DNA of 34,930 bases from Myxococcales bacterium (GCA_023248815.1 JAHFDV010000010.1:1-34930); one strand, 5' to 3'; shown: positions 8,677-17,343, numbered from the stretch's first letter. The notes: generated by a model from the letters alone, not told the origin. Made by a program: numbers and translations.

Positions 8677-8994
8677 TCACTTGCAGCGTTTCGCTTCTTT
8701 CGAGGTGCGAGAGCCGCCCTCTTTGCCGGTCGCCTTCGTCTCGGCTTTTCCTTCTTCCCAATTCTTCTTGGCGCCGTCGCTACCGTCTTCCACGAATCCA
8801 GCGCCGGCCTTTGCGACTTGCTTCACTCCGTCGGCGCCCGTCTCGACTCCGGTTCGTGCGCCTTCGACTCCGGTCCGCGCGCCAGTGGTGACGGCGCCTT
8901 CGACTCCCTCGCAAGGAGCATTTGCGGGCTTCGAGTTCGAGCAGGCGAAGAGAGCGAGTGCGAGAGCGACCGAGGAAAGAGTAGTGCGAATCAT
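8677..8994 (-). CDS. Small Gly/Thr/Lys-rich lipoprotein
   Basis: The ATG at 8994 gives 105 residues: MIRTTLSS, a hydrophobic core and the lipobox LFAC followed by SNSKPANAPCEGV. The mature part contains a short internal repeat (GARTGVEGARTGVETGADGV) and a Lys/Glu/Gly-rich tail ending in KRCK. This resembles small surface or periplasmic lipoproteins of unknown function. The ATG at 9015 would add seven residues before the signal peptide and is less likely. No homologous family is recognised. The complementary track ORFs on the plus strand are shadows. Confidence 0.65.
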   Translation of the reverse strand: MIRTTLSSVALALALFACSNSKPANAPCEGVEGAVTTGARTGVEGARTGVETGADGVKQVAKAGAGFVEDGSDGAKKNWEEGKAETKATGKEGGSRTSKEAKRCK

Positions 8995-9099
8995 CTTCAG
9001 ACTATGAGGGCTCACGTTTCCTCTGGCCAGACGTCGGACGCACGTTGATTTTGCGATCGTGAAGAATCGAAAGAGATCGTGGCAAAATGTCGCGCACGT

Positions 9100-9621
9100 T
9101 CACGGCGTCCTCGGCGGCGAAGCGGCAAGGACTTCACGGGCCCTCCCGAGATGCGCTCGAGTTAGACCTTCCTCGAAGGTCGTCAAAACGAGCCACGGCG
9201 CGAGATGCAGCATGTCGTCGCGGTCGTCGAAGATGACGAGGCCTTCGATCACGAGGTTGTCTTCGAGCGCTGCTGCGTCGAGCCAGCGCTGAATGTCTTC
9301 GCCGCGGCCGCGGTGGTGCGGGATAAACGGCGTGACATCGAGGACGTGCGTCGTGCGGAGACCTTTCTCGAAGAGCATGCCGCGCAGAGATGCAAGATCG
9401 TGAGTGAGGCGCCAGCTCGACGACACGACGATCGTCGCGCTCGTCTCGACGCAAAACTCTTCGACCAGTGCGACGGCGTCCCCGTCGAGATGATCGAGTC
9501 CACCCGTCGTCGTCGCGCTCCCGACGAGCCCTTGCCGACGAAACCACGGCTCCGAGTTGAGCACGCCGTCGATGTCGAGAAAGACGATCCGGTTTGGTTC
9601 CTGAGAGGTCCTCGTGGGCAT
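9100..9621 (-). CDS. HAD-like domain protein (Swiss-army-knife RNA-repair HAD type)
   Basis: A 173-residue single-domain protein of the haloacid dehalogenase fold. FLDIDGVLN near the N-terminus gives the nucleophile and second Asp; VVSSSWR is motif II; IFDDRDDM in the C-terminal half supplies the acidic motif IV. This spacing, with WR after the motif II serine and no cap domain, matches the HAD family associated with RNA-repair Swiss-army-knife proteins (PF18143). In that family it is a predicted phosphatase; the substrate here is unknown. The ATG is at 9621. It lies divergent to the SDR gene at 9718, separated by 96 bases. Confidence 0.75.
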   Translation of the reverse strand: MPTRTSQEPNRIVFLDIDGVLNSEPWFRRQGLVGSATTTGGLDHLDGDAVALVEEFCVETSATIVVSSSWRLTHDLASLRGMLFEKGLRTTHVLDVTPFIPHHRGRGEDIQRWLDAAALEDNLVIEGLVIFDDRDDMLHLAPWLVLTTFEEGLTRAHLGRAREVLAASPPRTP

Positions 9622-9717
9622 CGCTCGCCAGCAGGATAAGCGGTTTCTCGAGCGTTCGCGCGGGCTCGGAGGATGCCGCGCGAGATTTCATTTGCGGGTG
9701 CTGCTACAACACGCCGC

Positions 9718-10512
9718 ATGGACCTAGGCCTCCGTGATCAGACCGTGCTCATTACTGGATCGACCGCCGGAATCGGCTTCGCTGCGGCGCGTGCATTCGC
9801 TGCAGAGAACGCGCGCGTCATTCTGAATGGGCGCAGTGAAGAACGCGTACGCGCCGCCATCGAGAAGCTCCAAAAAGAGGTGCCGGGAGCCAAGGTGCTC
9901 GGCGTTGCCGCGGACGTCTCGACGGCAGCGGGCGCCAAGCGTCTGACCGAGGCGCATCCCGACGTGGATGTCCTCGTGAACAACGCCGCGGTGTTTGCGC
10001 CCGTCGCATTCGAAGACATCACCGACGAAGAGTGGACGCGATTTTTCGAGACCAACGTGATGAGCGGCGTGCGTCTTTCGCGTCACTACTTTCCGCGAAT
10101 GCTGAAGAAGAACTACGGCCGCATCCTCTTCATCTCGAGCGAGTCCGCCGTGCAGATTCCAGTAGAGATGATTCACTACGGAACGACGAAAACCGCGCAG
10201 CTTGCGGTCGCGCGAGGCCTTGCGGAGCGGACGCGCGGAACCGGGGTCACCGTGAACAGCATCCTGCCTGGACCCACCGCCTCCGAGGGCGTCGGAGATT
10301 TCGTGCGGCAGCTCGCCGAGAGTCGCGGCATCACTTTCGAAGCCATGGAGCGCGAGTTCTTCGCGACCGCGCGTCCTTCCTCTCTCCTCGCCCGGTTCTC
10401 CACCGTCGAAGAAATCGCGAATATGATCGTTTACGTGGGAAGCCGCGCTGCAAGCGCGACGAACGGCGCCGCCCTTCGTGTCGATGGGGGAGTGGCGCGA
10501 AACATCCTCTGA
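9718..10512 (+). CDS. Short-chain dehydrogenase/reductase (SDR)
   Basis: NAD(P)-dependent oxidoreductase of 264 residues. It has the classical cofactor motif TGSTAGIG, NNAAV in strand 4, the serine region FISSESAVQ, the catalytic YGTTK (Tyr-x3-Lys), and PGPT after strand 6, ending VDGGVARNIL. Full length for a classical SDR. I chose the ATG at 9718 (MDLGLRDQ) because the Rossmann fold begins there; the track start at 9673 adds an uncharged extension with no family match. The substrate cannot be read from sequence. The 3' neighbour on the opposite strand is a LysR fragment, which may be the relic of a former regulator pair. Confidence 0.88.
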   Translation: MDLGLRDQTVLITGSTAGIGFAAARAFAAENARVILNGRSEERVRAAIEKLQKEVPGAKVLGVAADVSTAAGAKRLTEAHPDVDVLVNNAAVFAPVAFEDITDEEWTRFFETNVMSGVRLSRHYFPRMLKKNYGRILFISSESAVQIPVEMIHYGTTKTAQLAVARGLAERTRGTGVTVNSILPGPTASEGVGDFVRQLAESRGITFEAMEREFFATARPSSLLARFSTVEEIANMIVYVGSRAASATNGAALRVDGGVARNIL

Positions 10513-10522
10513 GCGATGCGGT

Positions 10523-10765
10523 TCAGTCCGTGGTTCGCCCCTCGACACGCCTGATCATGTCGATGAGGGCACGGAGCTTCGGCTGTGACTGCGTGCGCGC
10601 CGGAAAATACAGATAGAGGCCCGGCCCCTCGGTGAGAAAGTTTTCGAGCACGCGCTCCAGCTTCTTCTTCGAGAGGTCGGCCGCGATCATTTGATCCGGA
10701 ACGTAAGCGAGCCCGGCGGAGAAGCCGACGGAAGGAGCGGTGGCCGCGCGCAAGCGGTCGGGCTC
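10523..10765 (-). pseudogene. Truncated LysR-family regulator, C-terminal fragment
   Basis: The last ~80 residues of the minus-strand ORF match the end of a LysR substrate-binding domain: LRAAT, then GLAYVPDQMIAADL, RVLENFL, GLYLYFPAR and LRALIDMIRRVEG. The helix-turn-helix and most of the effector domain are missing. Upstream of about 10765 the reading frame becomes Arg/Ser-rich with no resemblance to LysR, and I find no continuation in other frames up to the MAPEG gene. It therefore looks like a 3' remnant left by deletion. Its stop is 10 bases from the SDR stop, convergent. Confidence 0.7.
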
Positions 10766-10953
10766 GCTCGAGATGGCTCTCCTCGGTCTTGGCCTCTGGC
10801 TCGCGGTCGTGCTCTCGTCCCGCTTGCGTTTACTGGGCACGTTTTGGCGCTGAAAAAATTGATCTTCGGCGTGAATGCTGGGCCCGATGCGCCGCAGAAC
10901 GATGTCTCACGAACGCTCACCACGAACACCGACTCCGCCACCGAGGAAACCCC

Positions 10954-11385
10954 ATGAAAGAAAATCCAGCCGCCGTCGCCTATGCGATCAGCACGATCTT
11001 GCTCTGTATCAACTTGCTCTTCCTCTGGGCGTTCAGCGGCGCCACACGCGCCAAGACCAAGACGACGCTCAATGACGAAGACGGGAAGGCCTTTCACGCA
11101 GCTGTCGTCGCTCTCGATCCGCCCCCGGTTGCACGCGTTCTTCGCGCGCACCAAAACGCAATGGCTGCCTTCGTGCCATTCGCGGCTCTCGCGCTCGTGT
11201 ACGTGCTCTTCGGCGCAACTCCGCTACCGGCACGGGTCCTCTTCTTTGCCTTCGTCGCCGCGCGCTGGGCGCACTCGATCATGTATCTCCGCGGCCTTCA
11301 GCCGTGGCGAACCATCTGCTTCACTCTGGGCTTGCTGATCCAAGCTGCGATCATCGTCGCGATCATTTTGCGCTTGGCGGCCTGA
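10954..11385 (+). CDS. MAPEG-family membrane protein
   Basis: A 143-residue membrane protein with four hydrophobic helices and the MAPEG signature RVLRAHQNAMAAFVPF (compare RxxRAHxNxxE/AxxPF), typical of bacterial relatives of microsomal glutathione transferase and prostaglandin E synthase. These enzymes use glutathione in the membrane; the substrate here is unknown. The ATG at 10954 (MKENPAAV) directly precedes the first helix; the longer track frame from 10789 is not supported. It is convergent with the DUF420 gene, 54 bases between stops. Confidence 0.85.
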   Translation: MKENPAAVAYAISTILLCINLLFLWAFSGATRAKTKTTLNDEDGKAFHAAVVALDPPPVARVLRAHQNAMAAFVPFAALALVYVLFGATPLPARVLFFAFVAARWAHSIMYLRGLQPWRTICFTLGLLIQAAIIVAIILRLAA

Positions 11386-11439
11386 AGCGCTGCCGAAATC
11401 GAAAGCGCCACCATTCAGGCGAGTCCGTGGGCGGCCGAC

Positions 11440-12006
11440 TCAGCCGTAAACGCGCAAGAGAAAGAACACTGCGACGCCCGTCACCGAGACGTAGAGCCAG
11501 AGCGGTAGCGTGAAGCGCGAGATCTTCTTGTGGTTGGCGATACGGCCGGAGAGCGAGAGAAAGAAGCTCGAGAAGATGAGCGGCAAGACGATCGCCGAGA
11601 GAAGAATGTGCGAGACGAGAATGAAGAAGTAGATGGGGCGAATGATCCCCTGACCTTGGAAGAGCGTGTCGCCGTGGAGCGAGTGGTAGACGATGTAGCT
11701 CACTAGAAAGAGCGACGATGAGCCGAGCGCGCCTAGCATCAGCTTCGCGTGTCGCTCGAAGGAGCGGCGGCGAATGGCGACGTAGGCGAGGACGAGGAAC
11801 ACCGCGCTCGTCGCGTTGAGAAACGCGTTCACTGCCGGGAGAGTCGCTACCCAGGCCGCTTCCGTCGCGTGCGTCGAGCGTCCGTGCCCGTAGATGACGA
11901 CGACGAGAAGCGCGAGCGCGAGCACGCTAGCAATGCCGATCGCAATGCGCGCCGTCTTCGGCTGGACGCGCTTCAGCGCTTCGATCTGAACGGGGAGGGT
12001 GCTCAT
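11440..12006 (-). CDS. DUF420 family membrane protein (CtaM/YozB-like)
   Basis: A 188-residue protein with five predicted membrane helices and conserved histidines at helix ends (ERHAKLML, YIVYHSLHG, LVSHILLSA, NHKKISRF), the pattern of the DUF420 family. Members such as CtaM in Gram-positive bacteria are needed for maturation of aa3-type cytochrome oxidase. By analogy this could be a haem/copper oxidase assembly factor, but no oxidase genes are in the window. The start is the ATG at 12006 (MSTLPVQ); the track extension to 12426 is Arg-rich and antisense to the RraA-like gene, so it is rejected. It diverges from that gene, with 77 bases between starts. Confidence 0.82.
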   Translation of the reverse strand: MSTLPVQIEALKRVQPKTARIAIGIASVLALALLVVVIYGHGRSTHATEAAWVATLPAVNAFLNATSAVFLVLAYVAIRRRSFERHAKLMLGALGSSSLFLVSYIVYHSLHGDTLFQGQGIIRPIYFFILVSHILLSAIVLPLIFSSFFLSLSGRIANHKKISRFTLPLWLYVSVTGVAVFFLLRVYG

Positions 12007-12083
12007 TTTCGGGATGTGTAGCACGGTCTCGCGAGGGTCGCATTTCTCGCGAATGGCCCATGCTCGAGCTCTAAGATGAGGCC

Positions 12084-12560
12084 ATGAAGACGGCCGACCT
12101 TTCGGATGCTCATGGAGATCTCGTACGCGTTCTCGAGCCGAAGCTGCTGTCATACGGGGCGGTTCGCGAATTCCAAGGTGCGGTAACGACCCTCCGAGTA
12201 CTCGAAGACAATGCCCTCGTCCGCGCGACGCTCGAGACGCGGGGAATGGGACGCATTCTCGTCGTCGATGGCGGGGGCTCTCTTCGCTCCGCGCTCGTCG
12301 GCGGAAACCTCGGCAAGCTCGCCGAGAAAAATGGATGGACGGCGATTGTCGTGTGGGGCGCCGTTCGCGATTCTGCCGAGCTCGCGACCTGTGAGATCGG
12401 GATTCTCGCACTCGCGACGATGCCAAAAAAGAGCGAGAAAAAAGGTCTCGGCGAAGAGGAGGTGACCATCACCATCGGGGGCGTGACCATCGAAACGGGG
12501 GACTGGCTCTACGCGGACGAAGACGGGACGCTCGTGGCGCCGCGCGAGCTCACGCTCTGA
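12084..12560 (+). CDS. RraA-like protein
   Basis: A 158-residue protein matching the RraA fold: [30 protein letters not shown], then [14 protein letters not shown], containing the conserved Gly-rich loop and the Arg-Asp pair. RraA binds and inhibits RNase E in enterobacteria; close relatives are metal-dependent 4-hydroxy-4-methyl-2-oxoglutarate/oxaloacetate aldolases. The insertion [14 protein letters not shown] and the ending [14 protein letters not shown] are normal for the family. I cannot choose between the two roles from sequence. The ATG at 12084 is clear. Confidence 0.87.
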   Translation: MKTADLSDAHGDLVRVLEPKLLSYGAVREFQGAVTTLRVLEDNALVRATLETRGMGRILVVDGGGSLRSALVGGNLGKLAEKNGWTAIVVWGAVRDSAELATCEIGILALATMPKKSEKKGLGEEEVTITIGGVTIETGDWLYADEDGTLVAPRELTL

Positions 12561-12620
12561 ACCTTGCCAATTCAGCTCGGCAGTCCGAGACACTCTACCC
12601 GAGCAAAACCGCGCGGACCT

Positions 12621-13616
12621 TCAGAACCCCGCATTCGGATGCGCGACGTACGGGCTCTCCAACGCCTTTACTTCGTCTTTCTCGAGCTTCACGGCCAGAG
12701 CTGCCACCGCGTCTTCGAGGTGATTCATCTTCGTCGCGCCGATGATGGGCGACGTGACGCCCTTTTTTTGAAGAAGCCACGCTAGCGCGATCTGCGCGTG
12801 GGGCAGGTTGCGTGCCTTTGCGATCTTGTCGAGCGCCTCTTGTACGCGTGCGTCCGCCTCTTCCATCGTCGCATAGAGGCGCTTGCCGAATCCGTCCGTC
12901 TCCATGCGTTTCGTTTTTGCCTCCGGAGCGCGCGCGAGCTTGCCGCGGGCGAGAGGACTCCAAGGAATCAGGCCCACGCCTTGATCGATGCAAAGGGGTG
13001 CCATCTCGCGCTCTTCTTCGCGATAGATGAGGTTCCAGTGATTCTGCATCGTGATGAACTTCGTCCAGCCGTTCTTCTCGGCAACGTGCTGCGCCTTTGC
13101 GAACTGCCACGCCCACATCGATGATGCACCGAGGTAACGCGCTTTGCCTGCGCGCACGACGTCGTGCAACGCTTCCATCGTCTCTTCGATCGGCGTGTCG
13201 TTGTCCCATCGGTGGATTTGATAGAGATCGATGTAGTCCGTCTGGAGACGCCTCAGGCTGGCGTCGACTTCGTGAAAGATCGCTTTACGCGAGAGGCCGC
13301 GACCATAGGGGCCGGGACGCATCGGGTTGTAGACTTTGGTCGCGAGGACGACGTCTTCGCGGCGGGCGTATTCCTTCAACGCGCGCCCGGTGATCTCTTC
13401 GCTGGCTCCGAACGAGTAGACGTTGGCCGTGTCGAAAAAATTGATTCCGAGCTCGATCGCCTTTTTGAAAAACGGAAGCGACTCTTTCTCGGGAAGCGCC
13501 CACTTCCACCCCAAGGGGCTGCCGGAAATGGTCGCGTTCGGATCGCCGTAGCTCATGCAGCCAAGGCAAATGCGAGATACGGAGAGACCCGAATTTCCGA
13601 GACGCTGATGCTGCAT
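12621..13616 (-). CDS. Aldo/keto reductase
   Basis: NADP-dependent carbonyl reductase of 331 residues. The four catalytic residues are visible: D62 and Y67 (FFDTANVYS), K94 (LATKVY) and H135 (DLYQIHRWD). The C-terminal cofactor segment is PIIGATKMNHLEDA. The MQHQRLGNSGLSVSRICLG start places it with the Tas/YajO-like branch, where substrates are varied aldehydes. The ATG at 13616 is chosen. The track ORF continuing to 14354 runs into the glycosyltransferase gene as an Arg-rich shadow. It begins 17 bases after the glycosyltransferase stop, so the two probably form one transcript. Confidence 0.9.
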   Translation of the reverse strand: MQHQRLGNSGLSVSRICLGCMSYGDPNATISGSPLGWKWALPEKESLPFFKKAIELGINFFDTANVYSFGASEEITGRALKEYARREDVVLATKVYNPMRPGPYGRGLSRKAIFHEVDASLRRLQTDYIDLYQIHRWDNDTPIEETMEALHDVVRAGKARYLGASSMWAWQFAKAQHVAEKNGWTKFITMQNHWNLIYREEEREMAPLCIDQGVGLIPWSPLARGKLARAPEAKTKRMETDGFGKRLYATMEEADARVQEALDKIAKARNLPHAQIALAWLLQKKGVTSPIIGATKMNHLEDAVAALAVKLEKDEVKALESPYVAHPNAGF

Positions 13617-13633
13617 GAAGGCTCCTTCCCGCG

Positions 13634-14785
13634 TTACGCGGCGTTCTTCTTTTTCGAGAGCTCTCGATCGTAGAGAGCAAAGAGCTCGTCGAAGTGCTCC
13701 GAGGTCGTGCGGACGTGAGCTCCGGTGTTTGGGCCCGAACGCGGCTTCTTCAAGCTCGCGAGAATCGCCTTTGCGATCGCGGGAGGACCGCCATAGGCCG
13801 GATACGCTTCCGAGTCTTCGCGCACGAAATCGAACGCGGCACCGGCGTCCGGGACGACGAGCGGGATGCCCGAGATGACGGCTTCGCCCAGAACGAATCC
13901 GAATGTCTCGGCAGCGCCGCCATGAACGAACACGTCCGCGCTCGCGAGAAGGTCTGCGTATTCGGGGCGCGGCAGAAATCCTGGGAACATGACCTGCGGG
14001 AGCTTCTTTGCTTGCTCTTCGAGCTTGGCGCGCTCGGGACCGTCGCCGAGGACGACGAGTGCCGTCGGGCGCTCGCGGTTGGCGAGATCGATCGCGTCGA
14101 TGATTTGATTGACGCGCTTCTCGACGGCGAGGCGACACGCGACGACGACGAGTGCGGCATTTTTCGTATCGCCGAATTTGCCGAGCATCTTCTTTCGCGT
14201 TTCGGGATTGGAACGCCCCGGTTTGAAGATGTCGCTGCGAATGCCGAACTTCACGCAATGAACGCGTGCGCATCCCGCTTCTTCGAGCGTGCGCGCAATC
14301 GCGGCGCTCGGGGCGACCGTGAGATCGAATCCACGCGAAAGCAATCGAGGCCACGTGTTGACGGCGCGCATCACCGAGTGCGTGACGGCCGCGCTTCCGA
14401 TCTTCTCGAGCACGGGCCGCACGTAAGTCGCGATCTGATCGGAGTGATAAACGAATGAGCGGAGGGGCGCGTCGGCGGAGCGCGCTACGAGCGCCGGTAG
14501 ATACGGGCTGCTCGCTTGCACGACATCGGGCGCGATGTCTCGCAACGCTTTCTTGATGCGGTCGACGCGGTAAAGCAGGTGATAGCTCGGGTCGTACGGC
14601 ATCGCGGGGCCGGCGAACCGAATGAGGCGCCCACCATTGAACGCTTCATCGACGTCTTTGGGACCAGGAGCAATGACCGTGATCTCGTGGCCGCGCTTGC
14701 TTCCCTCGCTCGCGAGCTCACCGAGATAGGAGCGAACTCCGCCACCGCGCTCCGAGAAGAATTCTGCGATATCGACGATCTTCAC
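13634..14785 (-). CDS. Glycosyltransferase family 4-like protein
   Basis: A 383-residue retaining GT-B glycosyltransferase. The N-terminal acceptor domain starts MKIVDIAEFFSERGGGVRSY with the glycine-rich GGGVRSY loop. The C-terminal domain has VVACRLAVEKRVNQIIDA and the donor motif AETFGFVLGEAVISGIPLV, including the E-x7-E pair. It would transfer a sugar from a nucleotide-sugar (or phosphoinositol-like) donor to a lipid, glycan or small molecule on the cytoplasmic side; the substrate is unknown. The start codon is GTG at 14785. It is upstream in an apparent two-gene unit with the aldo/keto reductase. Confidence 0.9.
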   Translation of the reverse strand: MKIVDIAEFFSERGGGVRSYLGELASEGSKRGHEITVIAPGPKDVDEAFNGGRLIRFAGPAMPYDPSYHLLYRVDRIKKALRDIAPDVVQASSPYLPALVARSADAPLRSFVYHSDQIATYVRPVLEKIGSAAVTHSVMRAVNTWPRLLSRGFDLTVAPSAAIARTLEEAGCARVHCVKFGIRSDIFKPGRSNPETRKKMLGKFGDTKNAALVVVACRLAVEKRVNQIIDAIDLANRERPTALVVLGDGPERAKLEEQAKKLPQVMFPGFLPRPEYADLLASADVFVHGGAAETFGFVLGEAVISGIPLVVPDAGAAFDFVREDSEAYPAYGGPPAIAKAILASLKKPRSGPNTGAHVRTTSEHFDELFALYDRELSKKKNAA

Positions 14786-14841
14786 GACGGCGCGACGCTA
14801 CCACGATTCCGGTGCCGCTTCCGAGGCCGCGAGAAGTGCGC

Positions 14842-15621
14842 CTAACAGTATTCCGTCTCCTCGAGAAAGTGCCGTGGCGCGTTCCCCGAAGCCTTCCGAA
14901 AGTCTCGAATGAAGTGCGATTGATCGCAGTAGCCGGCCTGGAGTGACAGCTCCGTGAGGCTTCGCGTCTCGCCGTAGGCCGCCACCGCCGTACGCAGGCG
15001 AACGATCGACGCGTACTGTTTGGGCGTCGCTCCGACCGTCTTTCGAAATCGCTTCTCGAGGGCATCTAGTCCAACGCGCGAATTCTCGGCCAGCGTGGCT
15101 ACGCGAATCGCCCCGGCACTTCTCTCGATCGCGGCAATCGCATCGAGAACGATGGAATCGACTGGCGGCGGAGACGGACGCAGGCTCGACACGAGAAATT
15201 CTTGAAATGCTTCCACGCGCTCCGCGTTCGACTTGGCCTCGCGAATCGTCTGCGACGTAGCCGTCACGAGCGCTTCCGAAAAGTGCGTCTCGAGCGGCAA
15301 CGTTTTTCCGAAGAGCTCATGGACGGGACACGTGAAGAACTGCGGAGCGAAGCCGGCGCGCGGCTTTGCGACGATGACGCCACCATCCGCCGAAGTATGC
15401 ATGTGTCGTGCGCTCGCACGCAGCCCCGTGATCGCGCGCGTCGGAAGTGCGAGCCACACGCCCTCCTCTAGAAGATGCCGCTCGCCGCGAAAGCTCATCG
15501 CAAGCGCAACCGTCGTGTCTGGCAACAGCGAGCGAATCATCTCGTTCTCGGTCTCGATGATTTCGATCGACCGGAGGAAGGGACGGAGGAGCTCGTTCGG
15601 GGCGAAAGACGTGAGCTTCAT
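14842..15621 (-). CDS. AraC-family transcriptional regulator
   Basis: A 259-residue regulator. The C-terminal ~100 residues hold two helix-turn-helix motifs of the AraC type: RVATLAENSRVGLDALEKRF, TPKQYASIVRLR, then the second with LTELSLQAGYCDQSHFIRDFRKASGNAPRHF. The N-terminal ~150 residues resemble the DUF6597-type cupin-like sensing half (FAPNELLRPFLRSIEI, then LPDTTVALAMSF). The ATG at 15621 (MKLTSFAPN) is chosen over the track start at 15852, which lies inside the divergent lipoprotein gene. Divergence across 91 bases suggests it may control that SnoaL-like gene and itself. Confidence 0.86.
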   Translation of the reverse strand: MKLTSFAPNELLRPFLRSIEIIETENEMIRSLLPDTTVALAMSFRGERHLLEEGVWLALPTRAITGLRASARHMHTSADGGVIVAKPRAGFAPQFFTCPVHELFGKTLPLETHFSEALVTATSQTIREAKSNAERVEAFQEFLVSSLRPSPPPVDSIVLDAIAAIERSAGAIRVATLAENSRVGLDALEKRFRKTVGATPKQYASIVRLRTAVAAYGETRSLTELSLQAGYCDQSHFIRDFRKASGNAPRHFLEETEYC

Positions 15622-15712
15622 CTTCCAAAGAATAGGGCGTCCGAAGAAACGTGCCACGCGCTTCGGCGACCAATGAATTCGTCCAATTGTTGCGACGCGT
15701 TCATCCCTAGAA

Positions 15713-16264
15713 ATGTCTGCCATGCGCTCACGAACGATCTTCACGCCCCTTCTTGCCGCGGCCCTTGCCGCCAACACCGTTGCCTGCTCGCCCCAAAGGA
15801 CTCCACCCATGAACGAATCATCGAAGTCTGAATCGACCGAGGCGTCGAACAAGAAGACCGTTCTTGCCCTCTACGAAGAAGCCATCAATGCCGCGAAGCC
15901 CGAGCGCTTCGCCGACTTCGTGTCGGAAGACTACGCCGGGCCGCAAGGAACCCGTGGTCCTCGAGGCTTTTCCGGCATCATCGACGAGCTCCGCGTCGCG
16001 TTTCCAGACGTCCACTATGCCGTCGAGGACGTCGTCGCAGAAGGAGACCGCGTCGTCCTACGTTGGACGTGGACGGGAACTCACCGCGCGAGCTTTCGCG
16101 CTTTCGCACCTACCGGAAAAAGGTTCTCGAACGGGGGGATCGTGATCTTCCGGTTGCGTGACGGAAAAATCATCGAGGGAACGACGATGACGGATCGTCT
16201 CGGATTCCTCGAACAGATTGGTGCGGTCGCGCCAGGACTCGTGGGCCAGCCCGCGAAGAGGTGA
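15713..16264 (+). CDS. SnoaL-like (ester cyclase family) lipoprotein
   Basis: A 183-residue protein with a signal peptide ending in lipobox TVAC (MRSRTIF, Ala-rich core, then CSPQRT). The mature part is a SnoaL/NTF2-like alpha-beta barrel: LALYEEAINAAKPERFADFVSEDY at the front, FPDVHYAVEDVVAEGDRVVLRW in the middle, and IVIFRLRDGKIIEGTTMTDRLGFLEQIG at the end, as in the ester-cyclase group of polyketide cyclases. Many such proteins have no assigned activity. The ATG at 15713 or 15722 may be used. It is divergent from the AraC regulator. Confidence 0.85.
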   Translation: MSAMRSRTIFTPLLAAALAANTVACSPQRTPPMNESSKSESTEASNKKTVLALYEEAINAAKPERFADFVSEDYAGPQGTRGPRGFSGIIDELRVAFPDVHYAVEDVVAEGDRVVLRWTWTGTHRASFRAFAPTGKRFSNGGIVIFRLRDGKIIEGTTMTDRLGFLEQIGAVAPGLVGQPAKR

Positions 16265-16361
16265 AGCGTCGACGAAAAAGTTCTGCGGTCTCTTGCTGAA
16301 CGCCGCCAAAGCGACCTCGCGTGTCTTGTCGGCGGGGAAGCTCGTCGCTAGCTTCGCGCGC

Positions 16362-17054
16362 ATGGCAAAAACAATCATCGTATTTGGGTTTGGTCCCGGC
16401 ATCTCTTCCGCTGTCGCGGAGAAGTTCGGAAGCGAAGGCTTCCAGGTCGCCATCGTCGCGCGCAACGTCGAAAAGCTCGCTGCGGCTGAAAAGGCGCTCG
16501 TCGCCAAGGGCATCAAAGCGAAGGCATTTTCCACCGATCTCGCCAACGACAAGTCCGTCGAGACCGTCGTGAAAAGCGTGCATGATGCACTCGGTCCCAT
16601 CACTGCGATTCATTGGAATGCCTACGGGGCAGGCGCCGGCGACATCCTCGCAACGGAGAAGAAGGAGCTCGATGGCCAACTCGACATCGCCGTTGGTAGT
16701 TTGATTGCTGCCGTGCGCTCGTCTCTTCCGGACCTCAAGTCGCAAAAGGGCGACTCCGCCGTTCTCGTCACCAACGGCGGCCTCGGAACCGCGCATCCTG
16801 CGGTCGATGCGATGGGCGTCGAGTGGAACGCGATGGGGCTCTCCGTCGCCAATGCCGCAAAAAACAAGCTCGTTGGCCTTCTCTCCGTGAAGCTCAAACC
16901 GGAGGGAGTTTACGTCGGCCAAGTCGTCGTCAAGGGCATCGTCAAAGGTACGGCCTTCGACAACGGCACCTCGCAGCTCGAAGCCTCGAGCATCGCGGGA
17001 AAGTTCTGGGATCTCTATTCGGCGAAGAAAGACGTCACGGTCGAGATCGGCTGA
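16362..17054 (+). CDS. Atypical SDR-fold protein lacking the catalytic Tyr
   Basis: A 230-residue Rossmann-fold protein. The nucleotide-binding loop is GFGPGISSAVA, unlike the TGxxxGIG of classical SDRs, followed by VARNVEKL and a DLAND motif for the adenine side. At the position of the catalytic serine the sequence reads VTNGGLG. In place of Tyr-x3-Lys there is ANAAKNKLVGL, with a lysine but no tyrosine four residues before it. It is therefore probably a cofactor-binding protein with altered or no SDR chemistry. The ATG at 16362 (MAKTIIVFG) is chosen; the track extension to 16218 overlaps the lipoprotein gene. The 289 bases after the stop hold nothing recognised. Confidence 0.78.
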   Translation: MAKTIIVFGFGPGISSAVAEKFGSEGFQVAIVARNVEKLAAAEKALVAKGIKAKAFSTDLANDKSVETVVKSVHDALGPITAIHWNAYGAGAGDILATEKKELDGQLDIAVGSLIAAVRSSLPDLKSQKGDSAVLVTNGGLGTAHPAVDAMGVEWNAMGLSVANAAKNKLVGLLSVKLKPEGVYVGQVVVKGIVKGTAFDNGTSQLEASSIAGKFWDLYSAKKDVTVEIG

Positions 17055-17343
17055 GGAACGGGCCGCTCGTCTCGGCCTCGATGCATGGCGGGGCCGGACG
17101 ACGGACGAACGCTTCCTGCTTGCGCGCCCGCGGCGATTCGACGCTAGAACGAGCCCGCGAGCGCACCGCCCGTCGGAGTCGCGCGGAGCGACGAAGATGC
17201 GCCGTAGGTGCGATCCGTGGGTTCGGTCGATGAAGAAGAGCGCAATCGAGTGGTCACCGCCGCCGCACCCGCGACGACGGCTCTCCCGTGCCTGTAAAAT
17301 GCCTTCTAGTTTGGCGGCCCTCATCGCGATATCTTTTTAGGAG

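Noticed and set aside
13617-14354. N-terminal extension of the aldo/keto reductase to 577 aa (apparent fusion)
   Set aside because: The extension is Arg/Ser-rich and overlaps the glycosyltransferase gene out of frame; the reductase family starts at MQHQRLG.
15640-15656. Sigma-54 promoter (minus strand) before the AraC gene
   Set aside because: TGGCACG is a perfect -24 half, but the -12 half reads TTCG rather than TTGC.
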